Assembly: GCA_023265355.1 (NCBI GenBank)
Contig: JAHFTZ010000173.1
Coordinates: 1-5,343, forward strand
Origin: Terriglobus sp.
GTDB lineage: Bacteria > Acidobacteriota > Terriglobia > Terriglobales > Acidobacteriaceae
Length of the DNA stretch: 5,343 nucleotides
Direction: 5' to 3'
Shown piece after piece: positions 1 through 5,248 of this stretch (position 1 is its first letter; every line of letters begins with the position of its first letter). The position numbers were made by a program, and so were the translations under genes. The notes under the pieces are model-generated. The model did not search any database and was not told the DNA's origin. It worked only from the letters and a program-made list of their open reading frames with translations.

Positions 1-306
1 AGCGCGTGCACGGTTGGCCTTGAAGCCCTCCGCATCGAAGCTGATGCGGTCGTGATCGAGCGGATCGAGTCGCAGGATCTGCGAGGCCACCTGCTCCAGG
101 GCGCGCAGCACCTCTCCGTTGCGCTCGACAAGGAGGGGCGCATCAGGCCCCTCCAGCTCAACATAGATGTCTCGCCGTTCGAGGCCGTCGGGATCGGCGG
201 CGCCTCCCCCGGCGGTGATGCGATAGCGCAGGCGAAGACCACCCACAGCTGACAGGGCTTTCACAAAGTCGGCGATCTTCTGCGCGGCTGCTTTCAGGTC
301 GTTCAT
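1..306 (-). CDS. jag: Jag/KhpB-like RNA-binding protein, N-terminal part (3' end off window)
   Basis: This is the first 102 codons of a gene reading out of the left edge. It starts at ATG 306-304, with a GAGG ribosome-binding site 7 bases upstream and an in-frame TGA five codons before, so the start is firm. The protein resembles the KH domain of Jag (SpoIIIJ-associated protein, KhpB), a cytoplasmic RNA-binding protein usually encoded next to yidC. Visible features are a beta strand RRDIYVELEG (about 44-53), the KH turn LLVERNGEVLRALEQV (about 58-73) and RISFDAEGFKANRA (about 87-100), which matches the family's RIxxDxEGYRxxR segment. The R3H domain expected next is beyond the window. Two oddities: the Jag_N domain found in Firmicutes is absent, and the GXXG loop reads ERNG. 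It lies 49 bases after yidC and is probably cotranscribed with it. Confidence 0.85.
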   Translation of the reverse strand, partial: MNDLKAAAQKIADFVKALSAVGGLRLRYRITAGGGAADPDGLERRDIYVELEGPDAPLLVERNGEVLRALEQVASQILRLDPLDHDRISFDAEGFKANRARA

Positions 307-355
307 CGCAGGCCCTCACTTGCGTTGAAAGAGAACGGGCGAAGCAAAATCACTT

Positions 356-2140
356 CTACCGCTTGCCTTGAATGGTCTGCGTCTTGCGGCGCGCACGCTT
401 TGCTGCAATCTGACGCATCTCGCGGCCCAGCGGCGACTGGTTCATGACGTACTGCTGCACGATCATGATCAGGTTGCCGATGCACCAGTAGAGAGCCAGA
501 CCGGAGGAGTAGTTCCACGTCATGTAGCCGGAGAATGCGGGCATCATGAACGCCATCATCTTCTGCTGCTGCGGATCCACGCCGGGGCTGGGCATGTAGA
601 ACTGCACCAGGAACTGCGAGACCACCATGACGATGGGAAGGATATGGAACGGATCGGCGGCAGTGAGATCGTGCAGCCAGAACCAGTGCGACTGGCGAAG
701 CTCAACCACTTCCTGCAGCATGCTGAACATGGCGATCAATAGCGGAAGCTGAATCAGCGTGGGGATACAGCCGCCGAACATGTTCACGCCGTTGTCTTTC
801 TGCAACTGCATGATCTCGGCGTTCATGTCGGCGCGCTTCGGATCGGTGACCTTGAACTTGGCGTAGCGGGCCTTGATGGCATCCATCTGCGGCTGCAGGC
901 GCTGCATCTTCAGGGCGGACTTCATGGAGAGGATACGCAGCGGCAACAGGACCAGGTTGATCAGGATGGTGAAGACGACGATCGCCCATCCCCAGTTGCT
1001 GGCAACGTGTTCCTGCACAAAGTGCAGAGCGAAGAAGAGCGGTTTGCCGACGACGCCGAAGAAGCCGAAGTCCACGATGGGCGCGAGCGTCTCTCCACCG
1101 GTGGTGCTGATGGTGTGCAGAATGGTGTAGGACTTGGGACCCGCGTAGATGCGTGCCTGCGTGTGTCCGCTCACATCACCCAATGCCGTTCCGATGATGG
1201 GAACCGTGGCGACTTTGCCTGTGGGCGTGGTGGAGGTGATCGCGGTGCCGCGCTTCAGCTTCTCCACGTCAATGGTCTGGTGCAGGGAGACAGCGGTTGC
1301 GGTCTGCGGATTGTCAGGAATGAAGACAGCGCCAAAGAACTTGTCAACCACGCCGACGTAATCCAGAGGTCCATCCAGCGTCTTTCCACCGGAGACCTTC
1401 GCAAAGGCGACGTGGCTCGTCTTGCCTTCGCTCGAAGATTCGAGCTGGGAACCGTTGTAGTCCAGCACCTGGTCCTGATCGCCAAAGCCGCCGGGCCACG
1501 CGATCAACGCGCGCACGGGCGAACCGTTCCGGCTGGCGACGACATCGGCGTGCAGAAGGTAGCTCTCGTCGAAGCGGAAGGTCTTGGTCACGTCCAGGCC
1601 GTTGGCGCTGTACTTGAAGGTGAGCGTCTGCGGAGCGGTGAGCTTGCCCGTAACGCTGGGAACGTAGAGCGCCTGGCGAAGCTGCGCGGTCAGGCCGCTG
1701 TCATACGTGTAGAGCGAAAGCGGAGCGCCGAACTCGCGTGCCGCGCCACCGTGAACCAGATCCAGGGGGACGCCCTTGTTGTCCTTGTAGCGCTTCAGGA
1801 TCCAGCTCTTCACCTCTGCGCCACGGTTCGTGAACTCGATGCGATAGAGCTCGTTCTCGATGATGGTCGTCTGCTCGGCGGCGGCCGTCACAGCGGGTGC
1901 AGTCTGCGTTGCGCCGACAGTTGCGGTAGCGGCCTGCGGAGCGGCGCCCGATGCAGCGGGAGCGGCGGCGGCGGGCTGGGCCGTCTGCGTCTGCGCGGCG
2001 GGCGCTTGCAGCGGCTGCGTGTGCTTCGAGCGATAGAACTGCAGACCGCCGAGGACACCGGCGATCAAAAGCATGGGGATAAGCATGGACTTCATGTCGC
2101 TGCCGCTGCCCTGCTGGTTGGGGTTCTTAATCTCTGCCAA
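356..2140 (-). CDS. yidC: Membrane protein insertase YidC (long, periplasmic-domain type)
   Basis: YidC inserts and folds inner-membrane proteins, alone or with SecYEG. From the chosen TTG start (2140-2138) it has 594 residues: a first membrane segment at about 20-36, an Ala/Gln/Pro-rich linker at 37-90, the periplasmic beta-domain of Gram-negative YidC at about 91-350, an amphipathic helix at about 359-378, and membrane segments at about 382-401, 455-478, 498-515, 528-542 and 546-564. It ends in a basic tail (about 567-594) that could contact the ribosome. Family motifs seen are GGCIPTLIQLPLLIAMFSML and SSGLALYWCIGN. I prefer TTG because AGGA lies 6 bases upstream and the protein would begin (M)AEIKNPNQ, as I recall for relatives. 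The ATG at 2170-2168 (604 residues) lacks a Shine-Dalgarno site and sits in a hairpin loop. The conserved groove arginine of the second membrane segment is Asn395. Confidence 0.95.
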   Translation of the reverse strand: MAEIKNPNQQGSGSDMKSMLIPMLLIAGVLGGLQFYRSKHTQPLQAPAAQTQTAQPAAAAPAASGAAPQAATATVGATQTAPAVTAAAEQTTIIENELYRIEFTNRGAEVKSWILKRYKDNKGVPLDLVHGGAAREFGAPLSLYTYDSGLTAQLRQALYVPSVTGKLTAPQTLTFKYSANGLDVTKTFRFDESYLLHADVVASRNGSPVRALIAWPGGFGDQDQVLDYNGSQLESSSEGKTSHVAFAKVSGGKTLDGPLDYVGVVDKFFGAVFIPDNPQTATAVSLHQTIDVEKLKRGTAITSTTPTGKVATVPIIGTALGDVSGHTQARIYAGPKSYTILHTISTTGGETLAPIVDFGFFGVVGKPLFFALHFVQEHVASNWGWAIVVFTILINLVLLPLRILSMKSALKMQRLQPQMDAIKARYAKFKVTDPKRADMNAEIMQLQKDNGVNMFGGCIPTLIQLPLLIAMFSMLQEVVELRQSHWFWLHDLTAADPFHILPIVMVVSQFLVQFYMPSPGVDPQQQKMMAFMMPAFSGYMTWNYSSGLALYWCIGNLIMIVQQYVMNQSPLGREMRQIAAKRARRKTQTIQGKR

Positions 2141-2160
2141 AGACTTTCCTGTCTTTCTTC

Positions 2161-2176
2161 CGCGCGTCATCGCGCG
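2161..2176 (-). other. GC hairpin enclosing the upstream yidC ATG
   Basis: The perfect inverted repeat CGCGCG-tcat-CGCGCG gives, in the minus-strand mRNA, a six-pair all-GC stem with the tetraloop AUGA. The only upstream in-frame ATG of yidC (2170-2168) is in that loop. It either hides this codon, favouring the TTG at 2140, or tunes yidC translation. The pairing is seen directly; the role is inferred. Confidence 0.5.
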
Positions 2177-2314
2177 GAGTTCTACAAAATCTCAATGCGA
2201 TGCGGGGAGGTGTACTCGTGCGCTCTCGGAGTTTGCATCGCGATCACTCAAAGCGAATGCGCGCTCCTATCGAATGGTAAATGGCCAGCGCGGTCTCTGC
2301 GCGTAAGGGTTTTG
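2171..2314. other. yidD-yidC intergenic gap
   Basis: This 144-base gap interrupts an otherwise tightly packed operon. I see no convincing promoter or terminator in it. It holds a 18-codon minus-strand ORF (2238-2182, MQTPRAHEYTSPHRIEIL) that ends 11 bases before the upstream yidC ATG and has only a weak GAG-type ribosome-binding site. It is more likely a 5' leader of yidC than a gene. Confidence 0.4.
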
Positions 2315-2536
2315 TCATGGGACGGGATCAAACCCTCCCTTTGCAAAGGGATGACAGCGCGCCAGACGGCGAACCCCCATCCATCCTCCGCGCAGGACGC
2401 CGTAACGCGAAACGGCGACTTCGGCGTACTCCGAGCAGGTGGGGCGGTACTTGCATCCTCCCAGGCCAAAACTGTGCAACACCGGCGAGAGCACGTTGCG
2501 GTACGTTGCAAATGAGGCGCGCGCGAGGACGTTCAC
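2315..2536 (-). CDS. yidD: Membrane protein insertion efficiency factor YidD
   Basis: YidD is a small membrane-associated protein that helps YidC-dependent insertion and is nearly always encoded between rnpA and yidC. The 73 residues carry the whole family signature: an N-terminal amphipathic helix RNVLSPVL (13-20), [11 protein letters not shown] (28-38), [19 protein letters not shown] (45-63) and the C-terminal GGFDPVP, with Cys28, Cys34 and Cys61 conserved. The start is GTG 2536-2534, sharing the four bases GTGA with the rnpA stop codon, which suggests translational coupling. A weak GGGAAAG ribosome-binding site lies just upstream. E. coli YidD is about 85 residues, so the length is normal for a compact member. 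Confidence 0.95.
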   Translation of the reverse strand: MNVLARASFATYRNVLSPVLHSFGLGGCKYRPTCSEYAEVAVSRYGVLRGGWMGVRRLARCHPFAKGGFDPVP

Positions 2537-2997
2537 TGGGGCTTTCCCGCAGCTTTAGCGATGGCGCGGAAGATCACCGCAACATCGCGCTCCAGGGCGC
2601 TCCACTCCAGGTCCGCAAAGCCGCGCTTCGGGTGCAGCGCCACGTCCAGGTTCAAATCACCCAGCAGACCCATGTGCTGCTGCACTGCCGAGCGAAGCCG
2701 CCGCTTGATCCGGTTGCGCGTCACGGCGTTGCCCATCACGCGGCCCACGGTCAGGCCAACACGGGGCCCCAGATGGACGCGGTGGCGTGGGTTCTCCGAA
2801 GGTTGCCGAAAGGCGTAGAAGTAGCTGATGTGCTTGCCGAACTGCTTGCGGCCCGCAGCGTACATGCGCTGGAAGTCGCCATGGCTGCGGAGGCGGCGCT
2901 CGCGCCAGGGCTTTGCGGGATTGGCGGTCTTGGGGCGCGCAAAAACGAAGGCAGAATCCACAGGGGATGTGCCTTCGTTGTCTGGAAAGTTACGCAT
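2533..2997 (-). CDS. rnpA: Ribonuclease P protein component
   Basis: RnpA is the small basic protein that binds the RNase P RNA and aids 5' processing of precursor tRNAs. The 154-residue ORF has the conserved entry [20 protein letters not shown] (35-54), the strand [13 protein letters not shown] (80-92) and the diagnostic RNR motif [10 protein letters not shown] (93-102) that forms the RNA-binding helix. The conserved domain begins only near residue 33, so about 30 residues look like an N-terminal extension, and family members are usually about 110-130 residues. ATG 2997 has no clear ribosome-binding site; a GTG at 2961-2959 (codon 13) has GAAGG 10 bases upstream and could be the real start. 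The gene begins 40 bases after the rpmH stop and overlaps yidD by four bases. A strong hairpin lies inside its first codons. Confidence 0.95.
   Translation of the reverse strand: MRNFPDNEGTSPVDSAFVFARPKTANPAKPWRERRLRSHGDFQRMYAAGRKQFGKHISYFYAFRQPSENPRHRVHLGPRVGLTVGRVMGNAVTRNRIKRRLRSAVQQHMGLLGDLNLDVALHPKRGFADLEWSALERDVAVIFRAIAKAAGKPQ
2941..2979 (-). promoter_or_regulatory. Attenuator-like hairpin inside the 5' end of rnpA
   Basis: On the minus strand AACGAAGGCA (2979-2970) pairs perfectly with TGCCTTCGTT (2953-2944). Within the loop, ATCC (2968-2965) pairs with GGAT (2959-2956), leaving a 5-base loop. The 3' arm runs into a five-T tract (2945-2941). The GAAGG ribosome-binding-like sequence is inside the stem and the alternative GTG start (2961-2959) is at the loop. 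The structure could be a partial terminator lowering rnpA relative to rpmH, or a translational control element. Structure is seen; function is inferred. Confidence 0.5.
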
Positions 2998-3037
2998 CTG
3001 GCTTACAAGTCGAAGCGGCTGCAGCGCAGCCGAAAAA

Positions 3038-3193
3038 CTAGTCGCGGAAACCGGCGCTGACAGCGATCTTGTGACGGCCCTTGGCGCGACGGCGATTCAG
3101 AACAGCCTGACCGGCTTTGGTCTTCATGCGGGTCAAAAATCCGTGGGTCTTGGCACGGCGACGTCGGTTGGGTTGGAAGGTTCTCTTCGGCAT
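3038..3193 (-). CDS. rpmH: Large ribosomal subunit protein bL34
   Basis: bL34 is a very basic small protein of the 50S subunit. The 51-residue product begins [20 protein letters not shown] and continues with [19 protein letters not shown], which is the near-invariant family sequence; the C-terminus [11 protein letters not shown] is a few residues longer than the 46-residue E. coli protein. It starts at ATG 3193-3191 and stops at TAG 3040-3038. The ribosome-binding site is modest (CGAGAG 5-10 bases upstream). It is the first gene of the minus-strand block, 57 or so bases after the predicted start of transcription, and precedes rnpA by 40 bases, the usual arrangement next to dnaA. Confidence 0.97.
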   Translation of the reverse strand: MPKRTFQPNRRRRAKTHGFLTRMKTKAGQAVLNRRRAKGRHKIAVSAGFRD

Positions 3194-3218
3194 AATGCTC
3201 TCTCGTTCAAATCTTGAT

Positions 3219-3227
3219 TGTGGATCG
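3219..3227 (-). promoter_or_regulatory. Weak DnaA-box-like site
   Basis: The minus strand reads CGATCCACA, 7 of 9 matches to TTATNCACA, with the first two bases differing. It lies in the rpmH leader, between the predicted promoter and the start codon. Confidence 0.3.
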
Positions 3228-3257
3228 CCGCCGAATTACTCCGAGGCACAGTGCTTG

Positions 3258-3285
3258 ATTCTACCCGAAATTCCACAGATCTCAA
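3258..3285 (-). promoter_or_regulatory. Predicted sigma70-type promoter of rpmH-rnpA-yidD
   Basis: Read on the minus strand, TTGAGA (3285-3280) and TAGAAT (3263-3258) are each 5 of 6 matches to the -35 and -10 consensus, with a 16-base spacer. Transcription would start near 3251 and give a leader of about 57 bases to the rpmH ATG. It is the best promoter-like pair I found in the intergenic region. A weak DnaA-box-like sequence (3269-3277) lies in its spacer. Confidence 0.6.
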
Positions 3286-3547
3286 AGCCCATTACCATCG
3301 TGCGACAACCTTCACAACCTTTGGTGCAACTCTGCGTCAGGAGAAAAATATTGCCATCGCAAGCACAGAAAGTGCGCTTTTCGACGTGCTACTATCGACC
3401 TCGTTCTTGAATAGAAAGCATTGCACGCCCCTAGTTCGCCTGTCGTCCCTGATTCAATTTTCGCTCTGACGTTTCTTCGGCCCATCCCCCTAAGGGATCA
3501 GCCGGTAAAAGCGCATCCAGCCCAACGGAAGTCCTGCATTCCCTCTG

Positions 3548-3556
3548 CTATCCACA
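3548..3556 (+). promoter_or_regulatory. DnaA box (8 of 9)
   Basis: CTATCCACA differs from the strong box TTATCCACA only at the first base. It lies 82 bases before the dnaA start codon, on the dnaA strand, where it could serve the origin, autoregulation of dnaA, or both. It is the best match in the window. Confidence 0.6.
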
Positions 3557-3616
3557 GCCGAGCAGGGATTTCCAGTTGCCTGAAACGAAGATACGGGGCC
3601 ATGAGTACTGGGTTGA

Positions 3617-3625
3617 TGTGCAAGA
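3617..3625 (-). promoter_or_regulatory. Weak DnaA-box-like site at the dnaA ribosome-binding site
   Basis: The minus strand reads TCTTGCACA, 7 of 9 matches to TTATNCACA. It abuts the dnaA ribosome-binding site, so binding here could affect dnaA expression. A chance match is quite possible. Confidence 0.25.
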
Positions 3626-3630
3626 GGAAG
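3623..3630 (+). promoter_or_regulatory. Ribosome-binding site of dnaA
   Basis: AGAGGAAG lies 7 bases before ATG 3638. An in-frame TGA at 3614-3616 excludes any longer protein, so this site fixes the dnaA start. Confidence 0.8.
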
Positions 3631-3637
3631 CAAGCTG

Positions 3638-5074
3638 ATGTCCTTTGTCCCGACTCCCGCCGTTGTGCTGAACTTCTGGGTCCGTATCCTGGGAGCACTC
3701 GAAAAAAAGATTAACCGGCAGTCGTTCGACACCTGGCTCAAACCAACACGCTTCTCCCATCTCAACGGACGCACCCTTTACGTACGCATTCCCTCCAGCG
3801 AGTTCCAGCACATCGGCGACCGCTACTCGGACCTTGTACAGGAGGCCATCGACAAGCTTGAACTCGAGATCGACGACGTAAAGTTCGTCACGCCGCAGGA
3901 CGATCCCAGCCTCCCCAAGACGCGCGAAGACGGTGGCTTTGCCCCGGTGCCGTCGCACTCCATGCAGGCGCCCCTGTCGCCCCGCAACGGCCGTCTGGGA
4001 GGCGCTCCACCGCCGCCCGCGCCTACGACCGAGCAGGCTCGCTTCGACTGGAACACCGCATCGCAGCTCAACGCGCGCTACCTCTTCGACAACTTCGTCA
4101 TCGGCAGTGGCAACCAGTTCGCGCACGCGGCCTCGCAGGCCGTTGCAGAGCGCCCGTCGAAGGCCTACAACCCGCTCTTCCTCTACGGCGGCGTCGGTAT
4201 GGGCAAGACGCATCTCATGCAGGCCATCGGTCACGAGGTGAAGCGCCGCAATCCGCACGCGAGTATCTCGTATGTCTCCGGTGAAAAATTCACGAACGAG
4301 ATTATCAACTCGGTTCGTTATGACAAGATGACGACCTTCCGCGATAAGTTCCGCACGGTCGACGTCCTGCTCATCGACGACATCCAGTTCCTCGCCGGCA
4401 AAGAGCGTACGCAGGAAGAGTTCTTCCATACTTTCAATGCGTTGCACGAGAGCATGAAGCAGATCGTCATCGCTTCGGACCGGCCTCCAAAAGAACTCGC
4501 GGACTTCGAAGATCGTCTTCGCTCACGCTTCGAGTGGGGCCTGATCGCGGATATTCAACCGCCGGATCTCGAAACCAAGGTGGCCATCCTGCAGAAGAAG
4601 GCAGAGAGCGAGCAGACCGTACTCCCGATCGACGTTGCGCTCTTCGTCGCGTCGAACGTTCGTACCAACGTGCGTGAACTTGAAGGTGCGCTGGTTCGCC
4701 TGCTGGCATGGTGCTCGCTGCACGGCGTGGAGATTACGCTGCCCACAGCACAGCAGTGCCTGAAGCAGTTCATCGATACGCAGGTGCGCAAGATTACGAT
4801 TGAGGCCATTCAGCGTGTCACGGCGGAGCAGTTCGGCATGCGCGTCTCGGAGCTGAAGCAGAAGAACAACTCGCGCTCCATCGTGGTTCCACGGCAGATC
4901 GCCATGTACCTCGCTAAACAGATGACGGAGGCGTCGCTGCCCGAGATCGGACGCCAGTTCGGTGGCAAGCACCATACGACCGTCATGCACTCGATCTCCA
5001 AGATTGACGAGCAGCGACGCACGGATAAGAGCCTGAACTCAACCATCAACAAACTGATGGAGACGTTGAACTAA
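3638..5074 (+). CDS. dnaA: Chromosomal replication initiator DnaA
   Basis: DnaA is the AAA+ ATPase that binds DnaA boxes, unwinds the origin and loads the helicase. The 478 residues show all four domains: I at about 10-80 (oligomerisation and helicase contact, with NRQSFDTWLKP); a short proline-rich linker II at about 85-140; III, the AAA+ ATPase, at about 145-370; and IV, DNA binding, at about 385-478. In domain III are Walker A GGVGMGKT (184-191), Walker B VLLIDD (243-248), sensor I IASD (278-281), box VII RLRSRF (293-298, Arg297 as the arginine finger) and sensor II Arg346. Domain IV has PRQIAMYLAK (418-427) and the signature SLPEIGRQFGGKHHTTVMHS (433-452). Aligned to E. coli, Arg399 becomes Asn411 and Asp433 becomes His445, both DNA-contacting positions, while Arg407, Gln408, His434, Thr435 and Thr436 are kept. 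The gene diverges from rpmH. Confidence 0.98.
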   Translation: MSFVPTPAVVLNFWVRILGALEKKINRQSFDTWLKPTRFSHLNGRTLYVRIPSSEFQHIGDRYSDLVQEAIDKLELEIDDVKFVTPQDDPSLPKTREDGGFAPVPSHSMQAPLSPRNGRLGGAPPPPAPTTEQARFDWNTASQLNARYLFDNFVIGSGNQFAHAASQAVAERPSKAYNPLFLYGGVGMGKTHLMQAIGHEVKRRNPHASISYVSGEKFTNEIINSVRYDKMTTFRDKFRTVDVLLIDDIQFLAGKERTQEEFFHTFNALHESMKQIVIASDRPPKELADFEDRLRSRFEWGLIADIQPPDLETKVAILQKKAESEQTVLPIDVALFVASNVRTNVRELEGALVRLLAWCSLHGVEITLPTAQQCLKQFIDTQVRKITIEAIQRVTAEQFGMRVSELKQKNNSRSIVVPRQIAMYLAKQMTEASLPEIGRQFGGKHHTTVMHSISKIDEQRRTDKSLNSTINKLMETLN

Positions 5075-5094
5075 GCTCTGACAGCGCAACCCTA

Positions 5095-5236
5095 TTTGTC
5101 ATCCCGTAGGGATCTGCTTCCTCATTGGTGCTCAATCCTTTCGTGCTCTTACGAAAGGATTGGGTCGCGTAAGCGCGCAAGCAGATCTTGACCGAGGACG
5201 ACAGCAGATCCCTCCGCTTCGCTACGGGATGACAAA
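5095..5236. repeat. 142-base nested palindromic (REP-like) element
   Basis: The outer arms TTTGTCATCCCGTAG (5095-5109) and CTACGGGATGACAAA (5222-5236) are perfect inverse complements of 15 bases. The pairing continues as GGGATCTGCT (5109-5118) with AGCAGATCCC (5203-5212), except that the right arm has ten extra bases (TCCGCTTCGC, 5213-5222). GATCTGCTT (5111-5119) is also complementary to a third partial copy, AAGCAGATC (5179-5187). A further long hairpin sits in the centre. GTCATCCCGTAGCGAAGCGGAGG-type motifs recur, as I remember, in acidobacterial intergenic regions. It fills the convergent gap 21 bases after the dnaA stop and 13 bases before the next gene's stop. No transposase is nearby. 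Confidence 0.75.
5131..5164. other. Central hairpin of the repeat, possible bidirectional terminator
   Basis: CAATCCTTTCGT (5133-5144) and ACGAAAGGATTG (5151-5162) pair perfectly over 12 bases around the 6-base loop GCTCTT. One wobble and one more GC pair extend it to 14. It lies between two converging genes, where a terminator would be expected, but there is no T tract on either side, so a classic intrinsic terminator is not supported. Confidence 0.5.
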
Positions 5237-5248
5237 GGAGAATGGCTG

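Larger units (their letters stand above)
3194..3637. other. oriC: Candidate replication origin (oriC) in the rpmH-dnaA intergenic region
   Basis: This 444-base divergent gap lies between rpmH and dnaA, the commonest place for bacterial origins. GC falls to about 45-50 % over 3241-3420, compared with about 58 % at 3481-3600 and about 60 % in the genes. AT-richer patches are GAGAAAAATATTG (3341-3353) and GATTCAATTTTC (3451-3462). Matches to the DnaA-box consensus TTATNCACA are few: one 8-of-9 site at 3548-3556 and 7-of-9 sites at 3219-3227 and 3617-3625. I found no clear AT-rich 13-mers or DnaA-trio run. No plus-strand promoter for dnaA stands out. The origin call rests mainly on context. Confidence 0.55.

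Noticed and set aside
2218..2280. 20-codon plus-strand ORF starting at GTG 2218 behind GGGGAGG
   Set aside because: The Shine-Dalgarno match is good, but the ORF is antisense to the operon gap, very short, and has no promoter or recognisable product.
2337..2350. Perfect 14-base palindrome CCCTTTGCAAAGGG, near the GGGATGAC motif also seen in the repeat element
   Set aside because: It is explained by codons for the invariant YidD motif CHPFAKGG; the resemblance to the repeat is probably coincidence.
1007..2515. A 502-codon open frame on the plus strand antisense to yidC and yidD
   Set aside because: yidC and yidD are unmistakable on the other strand. The plus-strand product is Arg/Gly/Ala-rich and matches nothing I recognise.
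3390..3395. TACTAT as a possible -10 element for dnaA
   Set aside because: No acceptable -35 hexamer lies 15-18 bases upstream.
3484..3498. Small hairpin ATCCC-CCTAA-GGGAT upstream of dnaA
   Set aside because: Only five pairs; expected by chance in a region of this size, with no T tract.
3601..3714. 37-codon ORF (MSTGLMCKRKQADVLCP...) overlapping the dnaA start in another frame
   Set aside because: It has no good ribosome-binding site, contains the dnaA Shine-Dalgarno site, and runs into dnaA domain I codons.
3548..4447. A 299-codon open frame on the minus strand, antisense to dnaA
   Set aside because: It is a shadow of dnaA's high-GC codons: dnaA is intact with every motif, the antisense product is low-complexity and Arg/Glu/Val-rich, and it has no recognisable domain.
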